Both the position numbers and the translations under genes were made by a program. Below the pieces are notes generated by a model. The model worked only from the letters and a program-made list of their open reading frames with translations, searched no databases and was not told the origin of the DNA. Positions 35,728-44,610 of a DNA stretch of 61,126 nucleotides are shown here, in pieces. This stretch comes from Oscillatoriales cyanobacterium CG2_30_40_61 (GTDB taxonomy: Bacteria > Cyanobacteriota > Cyanobacteriia > Cyanobacteriales > Microcoleaceae): contig MNYZ01000071.1 in NCBI GenBank assembly GCA_001873365.1, forward strand, positions 1 to 61,126, written 5' to 3'. Each line of letters begins with the position of its first letter. The first letter of the stretch is position 1.

Positions 35728-36180
35728 ATGCGGAAAATTCTATTATTATTTGTTTTGATTTGGCTGCTAATTTCTCCTGTATTACTTTTCAACCCTTTGC
35801 CAGTATCAGCCGAGAATTTTAATTCAGAAATCACTCATTTTCTGGAAGAAATACCGCCGGGATATTATGCCGTAATCAAAACAGAGGATCTTCAAACTCT
35901 CAGACAACAGGGTAATTTGGTGATCATTGATGTTCGAGAACCTGCGGAATATGCCTCTGGTCATATTCCAGATGCTATCAATATTCCCTTGAGATTTTTA
36001 ACTAAAAATCTTGATAAAATTCCTAAAGATACCCCCGTAATTCTTTATTGTACAACCGGTTATCGGACAGCAATGGGAGTTATGGCTTTGGAGTTATTAG
36101 GATATGACAATATCAGTGGATTTCCTCCTAGTATTCAAGGATGGAAAGCCGCCGGGAACCCTGTAGAAATAGGGTTTTAA
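35728..36180 (+). CDS. Secreted rhodanese
   Basis: 150 residues. A hydrophobic signal peptide (about residues 1-28, ending PVSA) directs it out of the cytoplasm. The rhodanese domain has LVIIDVREPAEYASGHIP and active-site loop CTTGYRT (C108). It lies 42 bases upstream of SQR, so it is a candidate acceptor of SQR-derived persulfide on the lumenal or periplasmic side. Confidence 0.88.
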   Translation: MRKILLLFVLIWLLISPVLLFNPLPVSAENFNSEITHFLEEIPPGYYAVIKTEDLQTLRQQGNLVIIDVREPAEYASGHIPDAINIPLRFLTKNLDKIPKDTPVILYCTTGYRTAMGVMALELLGYDNISGFPPSIQGWKAAGNPVEIGF

Positions 36181-36222
36181 ACAGATTAACTCAAAAAAAT
36201 ATCTCAAAAAAAAATATTAACT

Positions 36223-37539
36223 ATGGTTAAATCAACTGTAAAACCTTCTGAAGTTACCAGCGAAACTACAAATTTTAAACCCAATAAAACCCAGCATCAT
36301 CAAATCGTGATTGTCGGAGGAGGAGCAGCCGGAATTACCACCGCTTCTCTGTTATTTAATCATAATCATTCCCTTGATATTGCTATTATTGAACCCTCGG
36401 ATAAACATTATTATCAATCCGGTTGGACATTAACTGGTGGCGGTGTATTTGATCTGCAAGATACCATCAGAAATCAACGGGATGTTCTTCCCCGAGAAGC
36501 GACTTGGATTCAAGATAAAGTGATTCAGTTTGACCCGGATCAAAATCGGGTTGTGACTCTAACTGGAATTGAAGTTACCTACGAATATTTAATAGTTTGT
36601 CCCGGGATTCAAATAGACTGGGATAAGATTAAAGGACTTAAAGAATCTCTAGGAAAAGATGGTGTAACCACCAATTATTCCCCCCGTTACGCCCCTTATA
36701 CTTGGGAACTAATTCGTAATTTCAAGGGTGGAAATGCTTTATTTACTTTTCCCAACACCCCGATTAAATGTGGTGGTGCTCCTCAAAAAATTATGTATAT
36801 GGCGGATGATGCTTTCCGAGAAAAAGTGGGAGTCCGTGAACGCACTAACGTGATGTTTTTAACCCCTGGAAATAGAATGTTTGCTGTGCCAGAATATGCA
36901 CGTTTGTTAGAAAATGTTATCCAAAAACGAGATATTAAAGTTGAATTTCGGCATAATTTAAGCGAAATTCAATCAGCAACTAAAACAGCTATTTTCGATC
37001 TTTTAGATGATAATTGTAACGTCATCGATCAGGTTAGCTATCCCTACGATATGATTCATGTTGGCCCACCACAAAGTGCACCGGACTTTATTAAAAATAG
37101 TCCCTTAGCTATGCAGAATAATCCCTATGGTTGGGTTGATGTTGATGCTTATACCCTCCAACATCATCGATATCCTAATGTTTTTAGTTTGGGAGATGCC
37201 TCATCCGCCCCGACCTCAAAAACCGCCGCCGCCGTTCGCAGACAAGCACCCGTGGTGGTTAAAAATTTACTTTCTTTAATGGGATTAAAACCTTTATTAA
37301 GTCAATATGATGGTTATACTTGTTGTCCATTAATTACAGGTTATAATCGTGTAATTATGGCAGAATTTGACGGTTATCATGGAACGCCCGTATCAAGTTT
37401 TCCCCTAAATCCGATTAAAGAACGTGCGATTATGTGGGCAATGGAAGTTACTGGGTTTCCTTGGATTTATTGGAATCGAATGCTCAAGGGAAAAAAATTT
37501 GAGGGCGAGTATATTAAATTGATTAAGTGGAAACCATAA
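36223..37539 (+). CDS. sqr: Sulfide:quinone oxidoreductase, type II
   Basis: A 438-residue flavoprotein. The FAD-binding GGGAAGITTASLL, the type II block TFPNTPIKCGGAPQK with its cysteine (about residue 183), the FAD motif VFSLGDASSAPTSKTAAAVRRQAP and the CCPLITGYNRVIMAEF segment are all present. It oxidises sulfide, passes electrons to quinone and releases persulfide. It belongs with the adjacent rhodaneses, Rieske protein and dioxygenase in a sulfide oxidation unit. Confidence 0.93.
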   Translation: MVKSTVKPSEVTSETTNFKPNKTQHHQIVIVGGGAAGITTASLLFNHNHSLDIAIIEPSDKHYYQSGWTLTGGGVFDLQDTIRNQRDVLPREATWIQDKVIQFDPDQNRVVTLTGIEVTYEYLIVCPGIQIDWDKIKGLKESLGKDGVTTNYSPRYAPYTWELIRNFKGGNALFTFPNTPIKCGGAPQKIMYMADDAFREKVGVRERTNVMFLTPGNRMFAVPEYARLLENVIQKRDIKVEFRHNLSEIQSATKTAIFDLLDDNCNVIDQVSYPYDMIHVGPPQSAPDFIKNSPLAMQNNPYGWVDVDAYTLQHHRYPNVFSLGDASSAPTSKTAAAVRRQAPVVVKNLLSLMGLKPLLSQYDGYTCCPLITGYNRVIMAEFDGYHGTPVSSFPLNPIKERAIMWAMEVTGFPWIYWNRMLKGKKFEGEYIKLIKWKP

Positions 37540-37643
37540 CTCTCCCCCATAGGGTGCGGGTATCCTGATTTTAGGCACTATTTATTGATATTAATAAGTC
37601 TACTTCTACCCGCTTCCACTTCTGAATTAAGTATATTTACCGA

Positions 37644-37683
37644 TTGACAAATCTTTGCTTTTATATAACTATATAATTATATA
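37644..37683 (+). promoter_or_regulatory. TTGACA element and AT-rich palindromes before hdrC1
   Basis: TTGACA at 37644-37649 is followed by ATATAA-N8-TTATAT (37663-37682), which contains the perfect palindrome TATATAATTATATA (37670-37683). The dyad resembles the one at 34490-34508. A well-spaced -10 is not obvious. It probably starts the hdr transcript under the same regulator. Confidence 0.45.
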
Positions 37684-37731
37684 AAAAGTCAACCATTAAT
37701 CAATATAGTTCCAAACCGGAGGGATTGACCA

Positions 37732-38439
37732 ATGGGCAAATTAGTTAACGAACTCAAAAGAGATATTCAATACCAACATGGGATGAATGCCTGCCTGAAC
37801 TGTGGCATCTGCACTGCGGTCTGTCCAGCAGCAGAAGTTTATGATTACTCTCCCAGAGAGGTGATGAACATTTGCCAAAATGAAGATGAGGAGTGGCTGG
37901 TGGAGTTACTTAAATCAGATAAAATCTGGTTTTGCGGACAATGTTATTCCTGTAAACCCAGATGTCCCAGAGGCAATAGCACCGCCGATGTGATTCTCGC
38001 TTTACGTCGCCTTTCCGTTCGTCATGGTTACTTTGCTGAGTCAGAAAAAGGTAGACAGCAATTATTTGCTAAACGGGTATTCGGAGAAAATATGCTCAAA
38101 CGAGGCTATACCTTAGTAGCAGAAAATATCACCCCTGAGCATTTCCCAGAACTCGGAGAAAATTGGGAATACTATTACGAACACATGGCCAAAATGCGGG
38201 AATGGTGGGGTGTCCCAATGGACTTAGAAAATAGCGCGGGTTCCCACCGAGTAATTCCCGAAAAAGACATGGATGAATTGCGGGCAATTTATCAAGCAAC
38301 TGGGGCTATCGAGTTAATGGATGCTGTGGAAAAAGGCATGGAAAAGAAACTCGGTAGCAAAAAAGAAGTTGAAAAGTTTTGGGATAATTGGGTAGAAACT
38401 GCTGATAGCAGAAACTACGAAATGGACGAAAATAAATAA
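37732..38439 (+). CDS. hdrC1: sHdr-type heterodisulfide reductase subunit C1
   Basis: 235 residues with two [4Fe-4S] motifs: CLNCGICTAVC (C21, C24, C27, C31) and CGQCYSCKPRC (C68, C71, C74, C78). A good GGAGGG ribosome site precedes ATG 37732. It is the electron-transfer subunit of an Hdr-like complex, and the downstream A, B, C2 and B2 genes show that this is the sulfur-oxidising (sHdr) layout rather than the methanogenic one. Confidence 0.88.
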   Translation: MGKLVNELKRDIQYQHGMNACLNCGICTAVCPAAEVYDYSPREVMNICQNEDEEWLVELLKSDKIWFCGQCYSCKPRCPRGNSTADVILALRRLSVRHGYFAESEKGRQQLFAKRVFGENMLKRGYTLVAENITPEHFPELGENWEYYYEHMAKMREWWGVPMDLENSAGSHRVIPEKDMDELRAIYQATGAIELMDAVEKGMEKKLGSKKEVEKFWDNWVETADSRNYEMDENK

Positions 38440-38450
38440 GGAGAAAAATT

Positions 38451-39296
38451 ATGCAGACCGTTAATAGTATCAGTAGTGTAAATAGTAGTCTGGATGCCAC
38501 CGAAACAGAAGGACTCATCTATATGCACGAAGAAGAAAAACTGGCGCATGATGTGTATGTTACCCTGTATGAACAGTGGGGATTGTCTATTTTTAATAAC
38601 ATCTCCAATAGCGAAGATAATCATGAAAATAAGATAGAAACCCTGCTCAATAACTATCAGATTGAAGATTCAGTTGGTGATAATCCCATCGGTGTTTTTG
38701 TCAATCCAGATTTACAACAATTGTACAATAATCTGATAGCGCAAGGAAGTCAATCCCTAACGGAAGCCTTAAAGGTAGGGGTTTTGATTGAGGAGACTGA
38801 CATTGCCGATTTACAAGAGCGAATTGCCCAAACAGATAACGCCGATATTCAACAAGTTTATCAACAACTTTTGAGTGGATCGAATAATCATCTAAGTGCA
38901 TTTACTTCTAACTTAACTGGCGAAACTGCTAATACTAACTCGTCTAATTATTCAAATAATCAGATTCAGGAAACAACAATAGATGACCCTCTGATTGGGG
39001 GAGGAAGTAATCAGAGCTTAGTTAGTAATGGCGGTGTTGCTAACTCAGGATATGCTGCAAATTTTCTCTTGGGTTCATTGGGTCAAATTAACAACGCTTG
39101 GTTATCGGGAATTGAGCCGATTTATCTGAATATTGATAACAGTTTTACAGCCCAAAACCAGCCGATTGATTTATCCGATATAGGAGGTATAATTAACTTA
39201 TCTACAAACAACTTAGAGACGGCTTTTTATTCCACTCAAGATCCGATGGTTGCTCTGAATACAATGCGGATAATAGCCAGAATGGGAGAGCGGTAA
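38451..39296 (+). CDS. DUF2202 ferritin-like protein inserted in the hdr operon
   Basis: 281 residues. The N-terminal ~150 residues are a DUF2202 ferritin-like domain (MHEEEKLAHDVYVTLYEQWG, NISNSEDNHENKIETLL) with metal-binding Glu/His. The C-terminal half is Ser/Asn-rich and of low complexity, with no recognised domain. It lies 11 bases after hdrC1 and 74 bases before hdrB1, splitting the usual hdrC1-hdrB1 pair. A second DUF2202 protein follows the hdr genes. Confidence 0.82.
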   Translation: MQTVNSISSVNSSLDATETEGLIYMHEEEKLAHDVYVTLYEQWGLSIFNNISNSEDNHENKIETLLNNYQIEDSVGDNPIGVFVNPDLQQLYNNLIAQGSQSLTEALKVGVLIEETDIADLQERIAQTDNADIQQVYQQLLSGSNNHLSAFTSNLTGETANTNSSNYSNNQIQETTIDDPLIGGGSNQSLVSNGGVANSGYAANFLLGSLGQINNAWLSGIEPIYLNIDNSFTAQNQPIDLSDIGGIINLSTNNLETAFYSTQDPMVALNTMRIIARMGER

Positions 39297-39370
39297 CTTT
39301 CGAGATTAATTCCTGAGTTAACATCAATCAAAACTCAAAAATTGACACCAACAAATTAGGAGAAAATACT

Positions 39371-40417
39371 ATGAGAGTGACAAGAGAAAATATAGTTTGG
39401 GAAAAACACCAAAAACAGGTTCCAACGGTGGATGATGAAGGCGGAAAATTGTGGGGATGTTTCCGTAGTTGTTTTCTACAAAGTGCCGCTCCTTATACCG
39501 AAGGTATTGCCTATAAAATCTTAAAAGACGATTTAGGAATGGACTTGCGGGAAGCCGCCGGACATACTTCTTGTGGGGCAATTGGCTATCACGGAGATGT
39601 CACAACTATCGAAACCCAAATGGTGGTAGCCGCGCGAAATTTTTCCATAGCCCATTACGAATCTGGTGTTGATAATCTGTTCTCATTCTGTGTGACTTCC
39701 TTTGCTAATTACACAGAAATGATTAAACTCTGGGAAGAAGAACCAGAGTTGCGAGAATATACCGAAAAAACATTAAAAGAAACTACCGGACGGGAGTTTT
39801 GGATTCCCCATGTTTCCGGTGGTAGACCTTCTGTAGTTCATGCTTCTGATGTTTTCTATGCCAACCGATATAAATTAGCAGAAAAAGCTAAATATAGCCT
39901 CAAGGGAATTAAGGCAGTTGATCATATTGGATGTCACTATGGAAAAATATTTCCTGGTGAAGCCATGGGTGGGGTGGAATTCCCACAAACTTTAGTGGGG
40001 TTACTAGAAGCTTTTGGTGCAGAAATTGTTGATTATCCAGAACGTCGGCATTGCTGCGGAATGGGTTTCCGTCAATGTGCTTTTCCAGAAAACCGAGACT
40101 ATACCGCCAGTAGCGTTTATAAGAAAATGAAAAGTCTGAAAGAAGCCCATCCCGATTGTAATTTAATCTTAACTAATTGTCCGGGTTGTACAGTATTTTT
40201 AGATGCTGAACAAGGAACAATTAAAGAAGTTTTAGAAGAAGAATTTAATGTTAGCGTTTTGGATTACGCACAATTGACCGGGTTGATGTTAGGTTATGAT
40301 CCATTTCAAGATTGCGGATTTAATGCCAAAGCGGTTGAGATTGAACCTTTGCTCGATAAAATTGGCATTCCCTACGATAAATCTAAGACTGCTGAACAAC
40401 GCAGAAGACCGTTTTAA
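39371..40417 (+). CDS. hdrB1: sHdr-type heterodisulfide reductase subunit B1
   Basis: A 348-residue CCG-domain protein. The second CCG site is intact (HCCGMGFRQC, LTNCPGC). The first has only one cysteine (HTSCGAIG) where CCG is expected, plus GCFRSC at the N-terminus. B1 subunits of sHdr are known to differ from B2 in cluster ligands. It is preceded by TAGGAGAAAA and lies upstream of hdrA across a repeat-rich gap. Confidence 0.85.
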   Translation: MRVTRENIVWEKHQKQVPTVDDEGGKLWGCFRSCFLQSAAPYTEGIAYKILKDDLGMDLREAAGHTSCGAIGYHGDVTTIETQMVVAARNFSIAHYESGVDNLFSFCVTSFANYTEMIKLWEEEPELREYTEKTLKETTGREFWIPHVSGGRPSVVHASDVFYANRYKLAEKAKYSLKGIKAVDHIGCHYGKIFPGEAMGGVEFPQTLVGLLEAFGAEIVDYPERRHCCGMGFRQCAFPENRDYTASSVYKKMKSLKEAHPDCNLILTNCPGCTVFLDAEQGTIKEVLEEEFNVSVLDYAQLTGLMLGYDPFQDCGFNAKAVEIEPLLDKIGIPYDKSKTAEQRRRPF

Positions 40418-40424
40418 ATTGAGA

Positions 40425-40545
40425 GGAAGATCCCCCCTAGCCCCCCTTAAAAAGGGGGGAAAGACACTCAAAGTTCTCCTTATTAAGGGGGGGGAAAGAC
40501 ACTCAAAGTCCCCCTTATTAAGGGGGATTTAGGGGGATCTCTTAA
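40425..40545. repeat. CCCCCTT..AAGGGGG repeats inside the hdr operon
   Basis: Three related segments (CCCCCCTTAAAAAGGGGGG, CTCCTTATTAAGGGGGGGG, CCCCCTTATTAAGGGGGATT) with a repeated GGAAAGACACTCAAAGT spacer. It is a dispersed palindromic repeat inserted between hdrB1 and hdrA, probably non-coding, and may affect transcript processing. Confidence 0.75.
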
Positions 40546-40593
40546 AACTTAGCTATAACGTTTGAAACGTAAAAAAATTAAAAGGTAAAAAAA

Positions 40594-41664
40594 ATGAACA
40601 AACAAGTATTAGTAATTGGTGGTGGGCCGGCGGGACTGGCGGCGGCGGGAAAATTGCAAGATTTTGGTTATCATGTGGTTTTAATTGAAAAACAAGCCGA
40701 AATTGGCGGGCATTTAAACAAGTGGTATAAGGTCTTTCCTGACTTTACCGAGGCTTCAGAAATCACCAAAAATCTCAAAGCGGGTTTGGGGAATACCACA
40801 ATTTTAAATAATACTACGGTGACAGAAATTAAAGGTTCCGCCCCTAATTTTCAAGTAACTATATCAACCGGAGAAGAAATTGAAGTGGCGGCGATTTTAG
40901 TTGCCACTGGATATCAGCATTTTGATGCAACTTTGAAAGAAGAATATGGGTACGGAATTTATGATAATTGCATCAATTCCGTAGAACTGGATGCCATGCT
41001 GAAGGCAAAAAATGTAAAAACCAGAGATGGAAAAGTGCCGAAAAAAGTAGCGATGATTCACTGTGTTGGTTCTCGGGATGAGAAGGTGAATAATAATTAT
41101 TGTTCGCGGGTTTGCTGCACCAATGCAATTAAAGTGGCAATTGAGGTGAAAGAACAAAATCCCGATTCTGAAATTTACTGCCTTTATATGGATATTCGGG
41201 TATTTGGTCGCGGTTATGAGGAACTATACCGAACTTCTCAAGAACAGTTTGGAGTGCAGTTTCTTCGAGGTCGGCTTTCTGAAGCCAGCGAGAAAAATGA
41301 TGGTAGTTTATTATTACGTTTAGAAGATACTTTAACCGCAAAACCGATGCGATTAACGGTTGATTTGTTAGTTTTAATGGTGGGAATGGAGGGTAATTCA
41401 GAGTTAGCAGAGGTAGCTGGTTTAACCTTGGGTTGCGATCGCTTTTATGCCACTGCTCATCTGCAATATTCTAACAATCATTCGGCTCGATCAGGTATTT
41501 TTCTAGCCGGGGCAGCAACCGGGCCAAAAGCAATTATGGAATCGATTACCGATGGCCGATCTGCGGCGGCAGAAATTGCTAGTTTTTTAGCAAGTAACCC
41601 AGCTAATTCGACAGCAAATATGAATGGGCAAGCAGTAACAAAAATGGCAACATCCCTAAAGTAA
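40594..41664 (+). CDS. hdrA: sHdr-type heterodisulfide reductase subunit A
   Basis: A 356-residue flavoprotein with the FAD motif GGGPAGLAAAGK (9-20), the HdrA cysteine motif (CVGSRDEK then CSRVCC) and a second nucleotide motif (IFLAGAATGPK). Its size fits the short sHdrA and lacks the ferredoxin domains of methanogen HdrA. It follows the repeat segment and is 14 bases upstream of hdrC2. Confidence 0.88.
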   Translation: MNKQVLVIGGGPAGLAAAGKLQDFGYHVVLIEKQAEIGGHLNKWYKVFPDFTEASEITKNLKAGLGNTTILNNTTVTEIKGSAPNFQVTISTGEEIEVAAILVATGYQHFDATLKEEYGYGIYDNCINSVELDAMLKAKNVKTRDGKVPKKVAMIHCVGSRDEKVNNNYCSRVCCTNAIKVAIEVKEQNPDSEIYCLYMDIRVFGRGYEELYRTSQEQFGVQFLRGRLSEASEKNDGSLLLRLEDTLTAKPMRLTVDLLVLMVGMEGNSELAEVAGLTLGCDRFYATAHLQYSNNHSARSGIFLAGAATGPKAIMESITDGRSAAAEIASFLASNPANSTANMNGQAVTKMATSLK

Positions 41665-41678
41665 ATGAGGTAAAAATA

Positions 41679-42275
41679 ATGGCAACAAAAGCAAAAAAAG
41701 GGAAAAAATTCGTCTTTGGTCTGAAAGCTGATCGCCAACTGGACGGCGATAAAATGAACTCCGATTTTATTAAGCAAGTTCTAGCTGAAGGCGGAAATGG
41801 TGCCGCGATCGCAGCCTGTATGCAGTGCGGTACTTGTAGCGGAGGTTGTACCAATATTGACCTGATGGATATGTCTCCTCGAACTCTGATTTTAATGGTA
41901 CAAAGAGGGGAATGGGAAAAGGTACTTAAAAGTAACGCTTTATGGATGTGTAGTTCCTGTTATATCTGTACCTCCCGATGTCCCCGTGGGGTGCGTCCTT
42001 CTGATGTAATTGAAGCGGTAAAAGCGATCGCAATTCGCCAAGGAATTGAAAATAATTCTACCCGCTTTAATCAGATATTTGTCGAATTAGTTCAGAAACG
42101 AGGCATCCTTTTTGAACCAGAATTAATGCAGAAATATGGCGGTTTACCAGCCATGATCGAACAGGCAGAATTAGGAATTAAATTAACCCTAAAAGGCAAA
42201 ATGTCGCCATTTCCAGAAAAAGTAAAAGACCCCCAAAAATTTAGTGAAGCATTAGAAAAGGCAAAAAAACCATGA
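41679..42275 (+). CDS. hdrC2: sHdr-type heterodisulfide reductase subunit C2
   Basis: 198 residues with CMQCGTCSGGC (C47, C50, C53, C57) and CSSCYICTSRC (C91, C94, C97, C101), two [4Fe-4S] clusters. The last four bases overlap the hdrB2 start (ATGA), indicating translational coupling. The usual 'hyp' gene between hdrA and hdrC2 is missing here. Confidence 0.88.
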   Translation: MATKAKKGKKFVFGLKADRQLDGDKMNSDFIKQVLAEGGNGAAIAACMQCGTCSGGCTNIDLMDMSPRTLILMVQRGEWEKVLKSNALWMCSSCYICTSRCPRGVRPSDVIEAVKAIAIRQGIENNSTRFNQIFVELVQKRGILFEPELMQKYGGLPAMIEQAELGIKLTLKGKMSPFPEKVKDPQKFSEALEKAKKP

Positions 42276-43141
42276 AGAAATATTCTTACTATCCCGGATG
42301 TAGTCTGCATACCACAGCCAAAGAGTTTGATATCTCAACAAGAGTGGTAATGCAGGAGTTAGGAATTGAACTAGAAGATCTCAAAGATTGGTCTTGTTGT
42401 GGTGGTTCCATAGCGGCGAGTGTTTCTCACGATGTTGGTATGGCAATGGCGGCGAGAAATGTCGCTTTAGCCCAAAAACAAGATCTCGATTTATTAGCAT
42501 CTTGTTCGGGGTGTTACAACAAGTCAGCAAGGGCACTTAAAGCATTAAAAGAACCCACCGAAAAAGATAGAATTATGGCGATTATGTCGGACATGGGAAT
42601 CGATGTTTCTGACTATAATATTCAGGTCAGAAATGTTGTAGATGTCCTAGTCAATGATATCGATCTTGCCCCTCGAATTAAAAAGCCGTTAACGGGTTTA
42701 AAAGTCGCCTGTTATTATGGTTGTCTGTTGACTCGACCCGCAGATATAACAGGTTGGGATTCGCCAATGTTCCCGACATCAATGGATAGATTATCGGAAA
42801 TTTGTGGGGCGGAAGTTGTTGATTTCCGGTCAAAAACTAAATGCTGTGGGGGCCCAATTTTAGTCTCTCAAAAAGATGTGGCTTTTGAATTGACTAAAAA
42901 ACTATTAGATGAGGCGCAATCTCTGGGTGCAGATTGTATTGTTTTGGCTTGTCCCCTGTGCGACACGAACCTAGAACTGCGCCAGTCGGATATTGAGAAA
43001 AAATACAATGTTTCTTACAATTTACCCATTCTCTATATCACTGAAATCATCGGATTAGCATTAGGAATTAAACCAGGAAAACTCGGTTTAGATAAACATA
43101 TTGTTTCAGCAAAACCCGTTCTCAAAAAATTGGGTTTATAA
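42272..43141 (+). CDS. hdrB2: sHdr-type heterodisulfide reductase subunit B2
   Basis: A 289-residue CCG-domain protein with both cluster sites intact: SCCGGS (42-46) with CSGC, and KCCGGP with CPLC. It forms the presumed catalytic noncubane clusters. It overlaps hdrC2 by 4 bases and ends the hdr set. The lipoate-binding and lipoate-assembly genes that normally follow are not present downstream. Confidence 0.9.
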   Translation: MKKYSYYPGCSLHTTAKEFDISTRVVMQELGIELEDLKDWSCCGGSIAASVSHDVGMAMAARNVALAQKQDLDLLASCSGCYNKSARALKALKEPTEKDRIMAIMSDMGIDVSDYNIQVRNVVDVLVNDIDLAPRIKKPLTGLKVACYYGCLLTRPADITGWDSPMFPTSMDRLSEICGAEVVDFRSKTKCCGGPILVSQKDVAFELTKKLLDEAQSLGADCIVLACPLCDTNLELRQSDIEKKYNVSYNLPILYITEIIGLALGIKPGKLGLDKHIVSAKPVLKKLGL

Positions 43142-43241
43142 ACCATAAAACTGGAGCAAAAACAGAAAATCAATTATCAAATTTTAGTTTGATATTGAAT
43201 TAGATTTAATACTTCTCTCACACTTCAATCTTGACACTTTT

Positions 43242-43796
43242 ATGGACAACTACAAACCACAGAAAAACAATCCTAGTAGATTTCTAAAATACATAATAAC
43301 CGGAATTACAATCATCAGTAATGGCATCATTTTTCCCGGCTTTTACCCTTTAAAAGCAATGTCTGAAACCTCTTTAGATTCTAAGACGCAACAAGCGATG
43401 ATTGATTCAATTAATGATGAGTATTACGCCAGAGCTTTTTATAACGCCGTCATGGAAAAATTTGGTTCAGTTCGCCCTTTTAGCAATATTGTTCAGTCAG
43501 AAAATAACCATGTTAATCTTTGGGTGAATATATTTGCTAAGTACGGAATAGCTGTGCCTATTGATAATTTTGCCGGAAATATTAAAGTTCCCGACACCTT
43601 AAAAGCAGCCTGTAAAATGGGAGTAGAAGCAGAAATTGCTAACGTGCAAATGTATGATAAATTTCTCAACTTTGTCACCGAACCCGACTTAAAAGCTGCT
43701 TTTACCCAACTGCGTCAAGTCTCTCAAGAAAGGCATTTACCCGCCTTTGAACGCTGTCAAACTCAGCCCATCAGAGGTCAAGGTAGATCTTCTTAA
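43242..43796 (+). CDS. Exported DUF2202 ferritin-like protein
   Basis: 184 residues. A signal-anchor/signal peptide (ITGITIISNGIIFPGFYP) precedes a DUF2202 ferritin-like domain with INDEYYARAFYNAVMEKFGS and NIVQSENNHVNLW metal-ligand helices. It is the paralogue, on the export side, of the cytoplasmic DUF2202 protein inside the hdr operon. Confidence 0.8.
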   Translation: MDNYKPQKNNPSRFLKYIITGITIISNGIIFPGFYPLKAMSETSLDSKTQQAMIDSINDEYYARAFYNAVMEKFGSVRPFSNIVQSENNHVNLWVNIFAKYGIAVPIDNFAGNIKVPDTLKAACKMGVEAEIANVQMYDKFLNFVTEPDLKAAFTQLRQVSQERHLPAFERCQTQPIRGQGRSS

Positions 43797-43882
43797 GAAT
43801 CACTTAATTATTAGGTCGTAATTTTGATGTTAGGATCAGAGTAATTAGGACAAAGTTTTTGTTAATCAAAAAGGAGTAAACT

Positions 43883-44092
43883 ATGTTTAGTAATGTTGGC
43901 AGCGTAGACCGAATTGTGCGTTTTTTGTTAGCAGCTTTTCTGCTATATGCAGGTTTGAGTGTTTACCAAGGAACTGGATTAGGAATTGGATTAGATATCG
44001 CCTCCGCTTTGTTGGCTTTTAGCGGATTAGTTGGCTTTTGTGGGATCTATAAATTACTGGGAATTAACACCAAAAGCTCTCAAAATTCCTAA
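43883..44092 (+). CDS. DUF2892 small membrane protein
   Basis: 69 residues, two hydrophobic helices with the DUF2892 start NVGSVDRIVRFLLAA and the conserved FCGIYKLLGI end. The same domain anchors the YgaP-like rhodanese at 33070-33609. It probably lies next to a sulfur-handling partner in the membrane. Confidence 0.8.
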   Translation: MFSNVGSVDRIVRFLLAAFLLYAGLSVYQGTGLGIGLDIASALLAFSGLVGFCGIYKLLGINTKSSQNS

Positions 44093-44158
44093 GTCTGATT
44101 TTCCCGCGAATTTCCACAACTTTTAAATTCAACTAAATTATAAATAGGAGAACTTTCG

Positions 44159-44539
44159 ATGAAAATTGCCGTAGCTAGTCAAAATAAAAAATCGATCACC
44201 GAACATACCGGACACTGCCTGAAGTTTTGGATTTATGAAACCAAAGATGGCGAAATTATTAGTAAGAATTTGCTAGAATTGTCTCCAAAACAATCTTTTC
44301 ATGATAGTTCCGAAGACGAACCCCATCCTTTAGACGATGTACAGATTTTGATTTCTGGAGGTATGGGAAAAGGTTTAGTGCGACGACTAGAAAGAAAAAG
44401 AATTGAAGCTATTATCACCAAAGAAACCGATTTAGATAAAGCGGTTAATGCTTATTTTGATGGTTCTTTGATCACAGAAGAACCCGAATGTAACGAACAT
44501 GAACATCAGCATCAACACAAACATCAACATCACCATTAA
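44159..44539 (+). CDS. NifX/NafY-superfamily protein with His-rich tail
   Basis: 126 residues of the dinitrogenase iron-molybdenum cofactor-binding fold (MKIAVASQNKKSITEHTGHC, LISGGMGKGLVRRL). The last 20 residues are a run of His with Glu/Gln, a likely metal-binding tail. No nif genes are nearby, so it probably handles a metal or FeS precursor for the sulfur enzymes. Confidence 0.78.
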   Translation: MKIAVASQNKKSITEHTGHCLKFWIYETKDGEIISKNLLELSPKQSFHDSSEDEPHPLDDVQILISGGMGKGLVRRLERKRIEAIITKETDLDKAVNAYFDGSLITEEPECNEHEHQHQHKHQHHH

Positions 44540-44610
44540 TATGAATTGACAATTGGGAATTAAAATGCTCAGTATCAAGGTCATGAATCAAATTAAACTC
44601 TAGGTTTTTT

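Noticed and set aside
37732-43141. Methanogen-type Hdr or an Hdr-Flx complex
   Set aside because: HdrA lacks ferredoxin domains, no FlxABCD or hydrogenase subunits are present, and the C1-B1-A-C2-B2 order with SQR is that of sHdr.
44159-44539. Nitrogen fixation gene
   Set aside because: The NifX-like fold is shared by many non-nif proteins, and no other nif gene is present.
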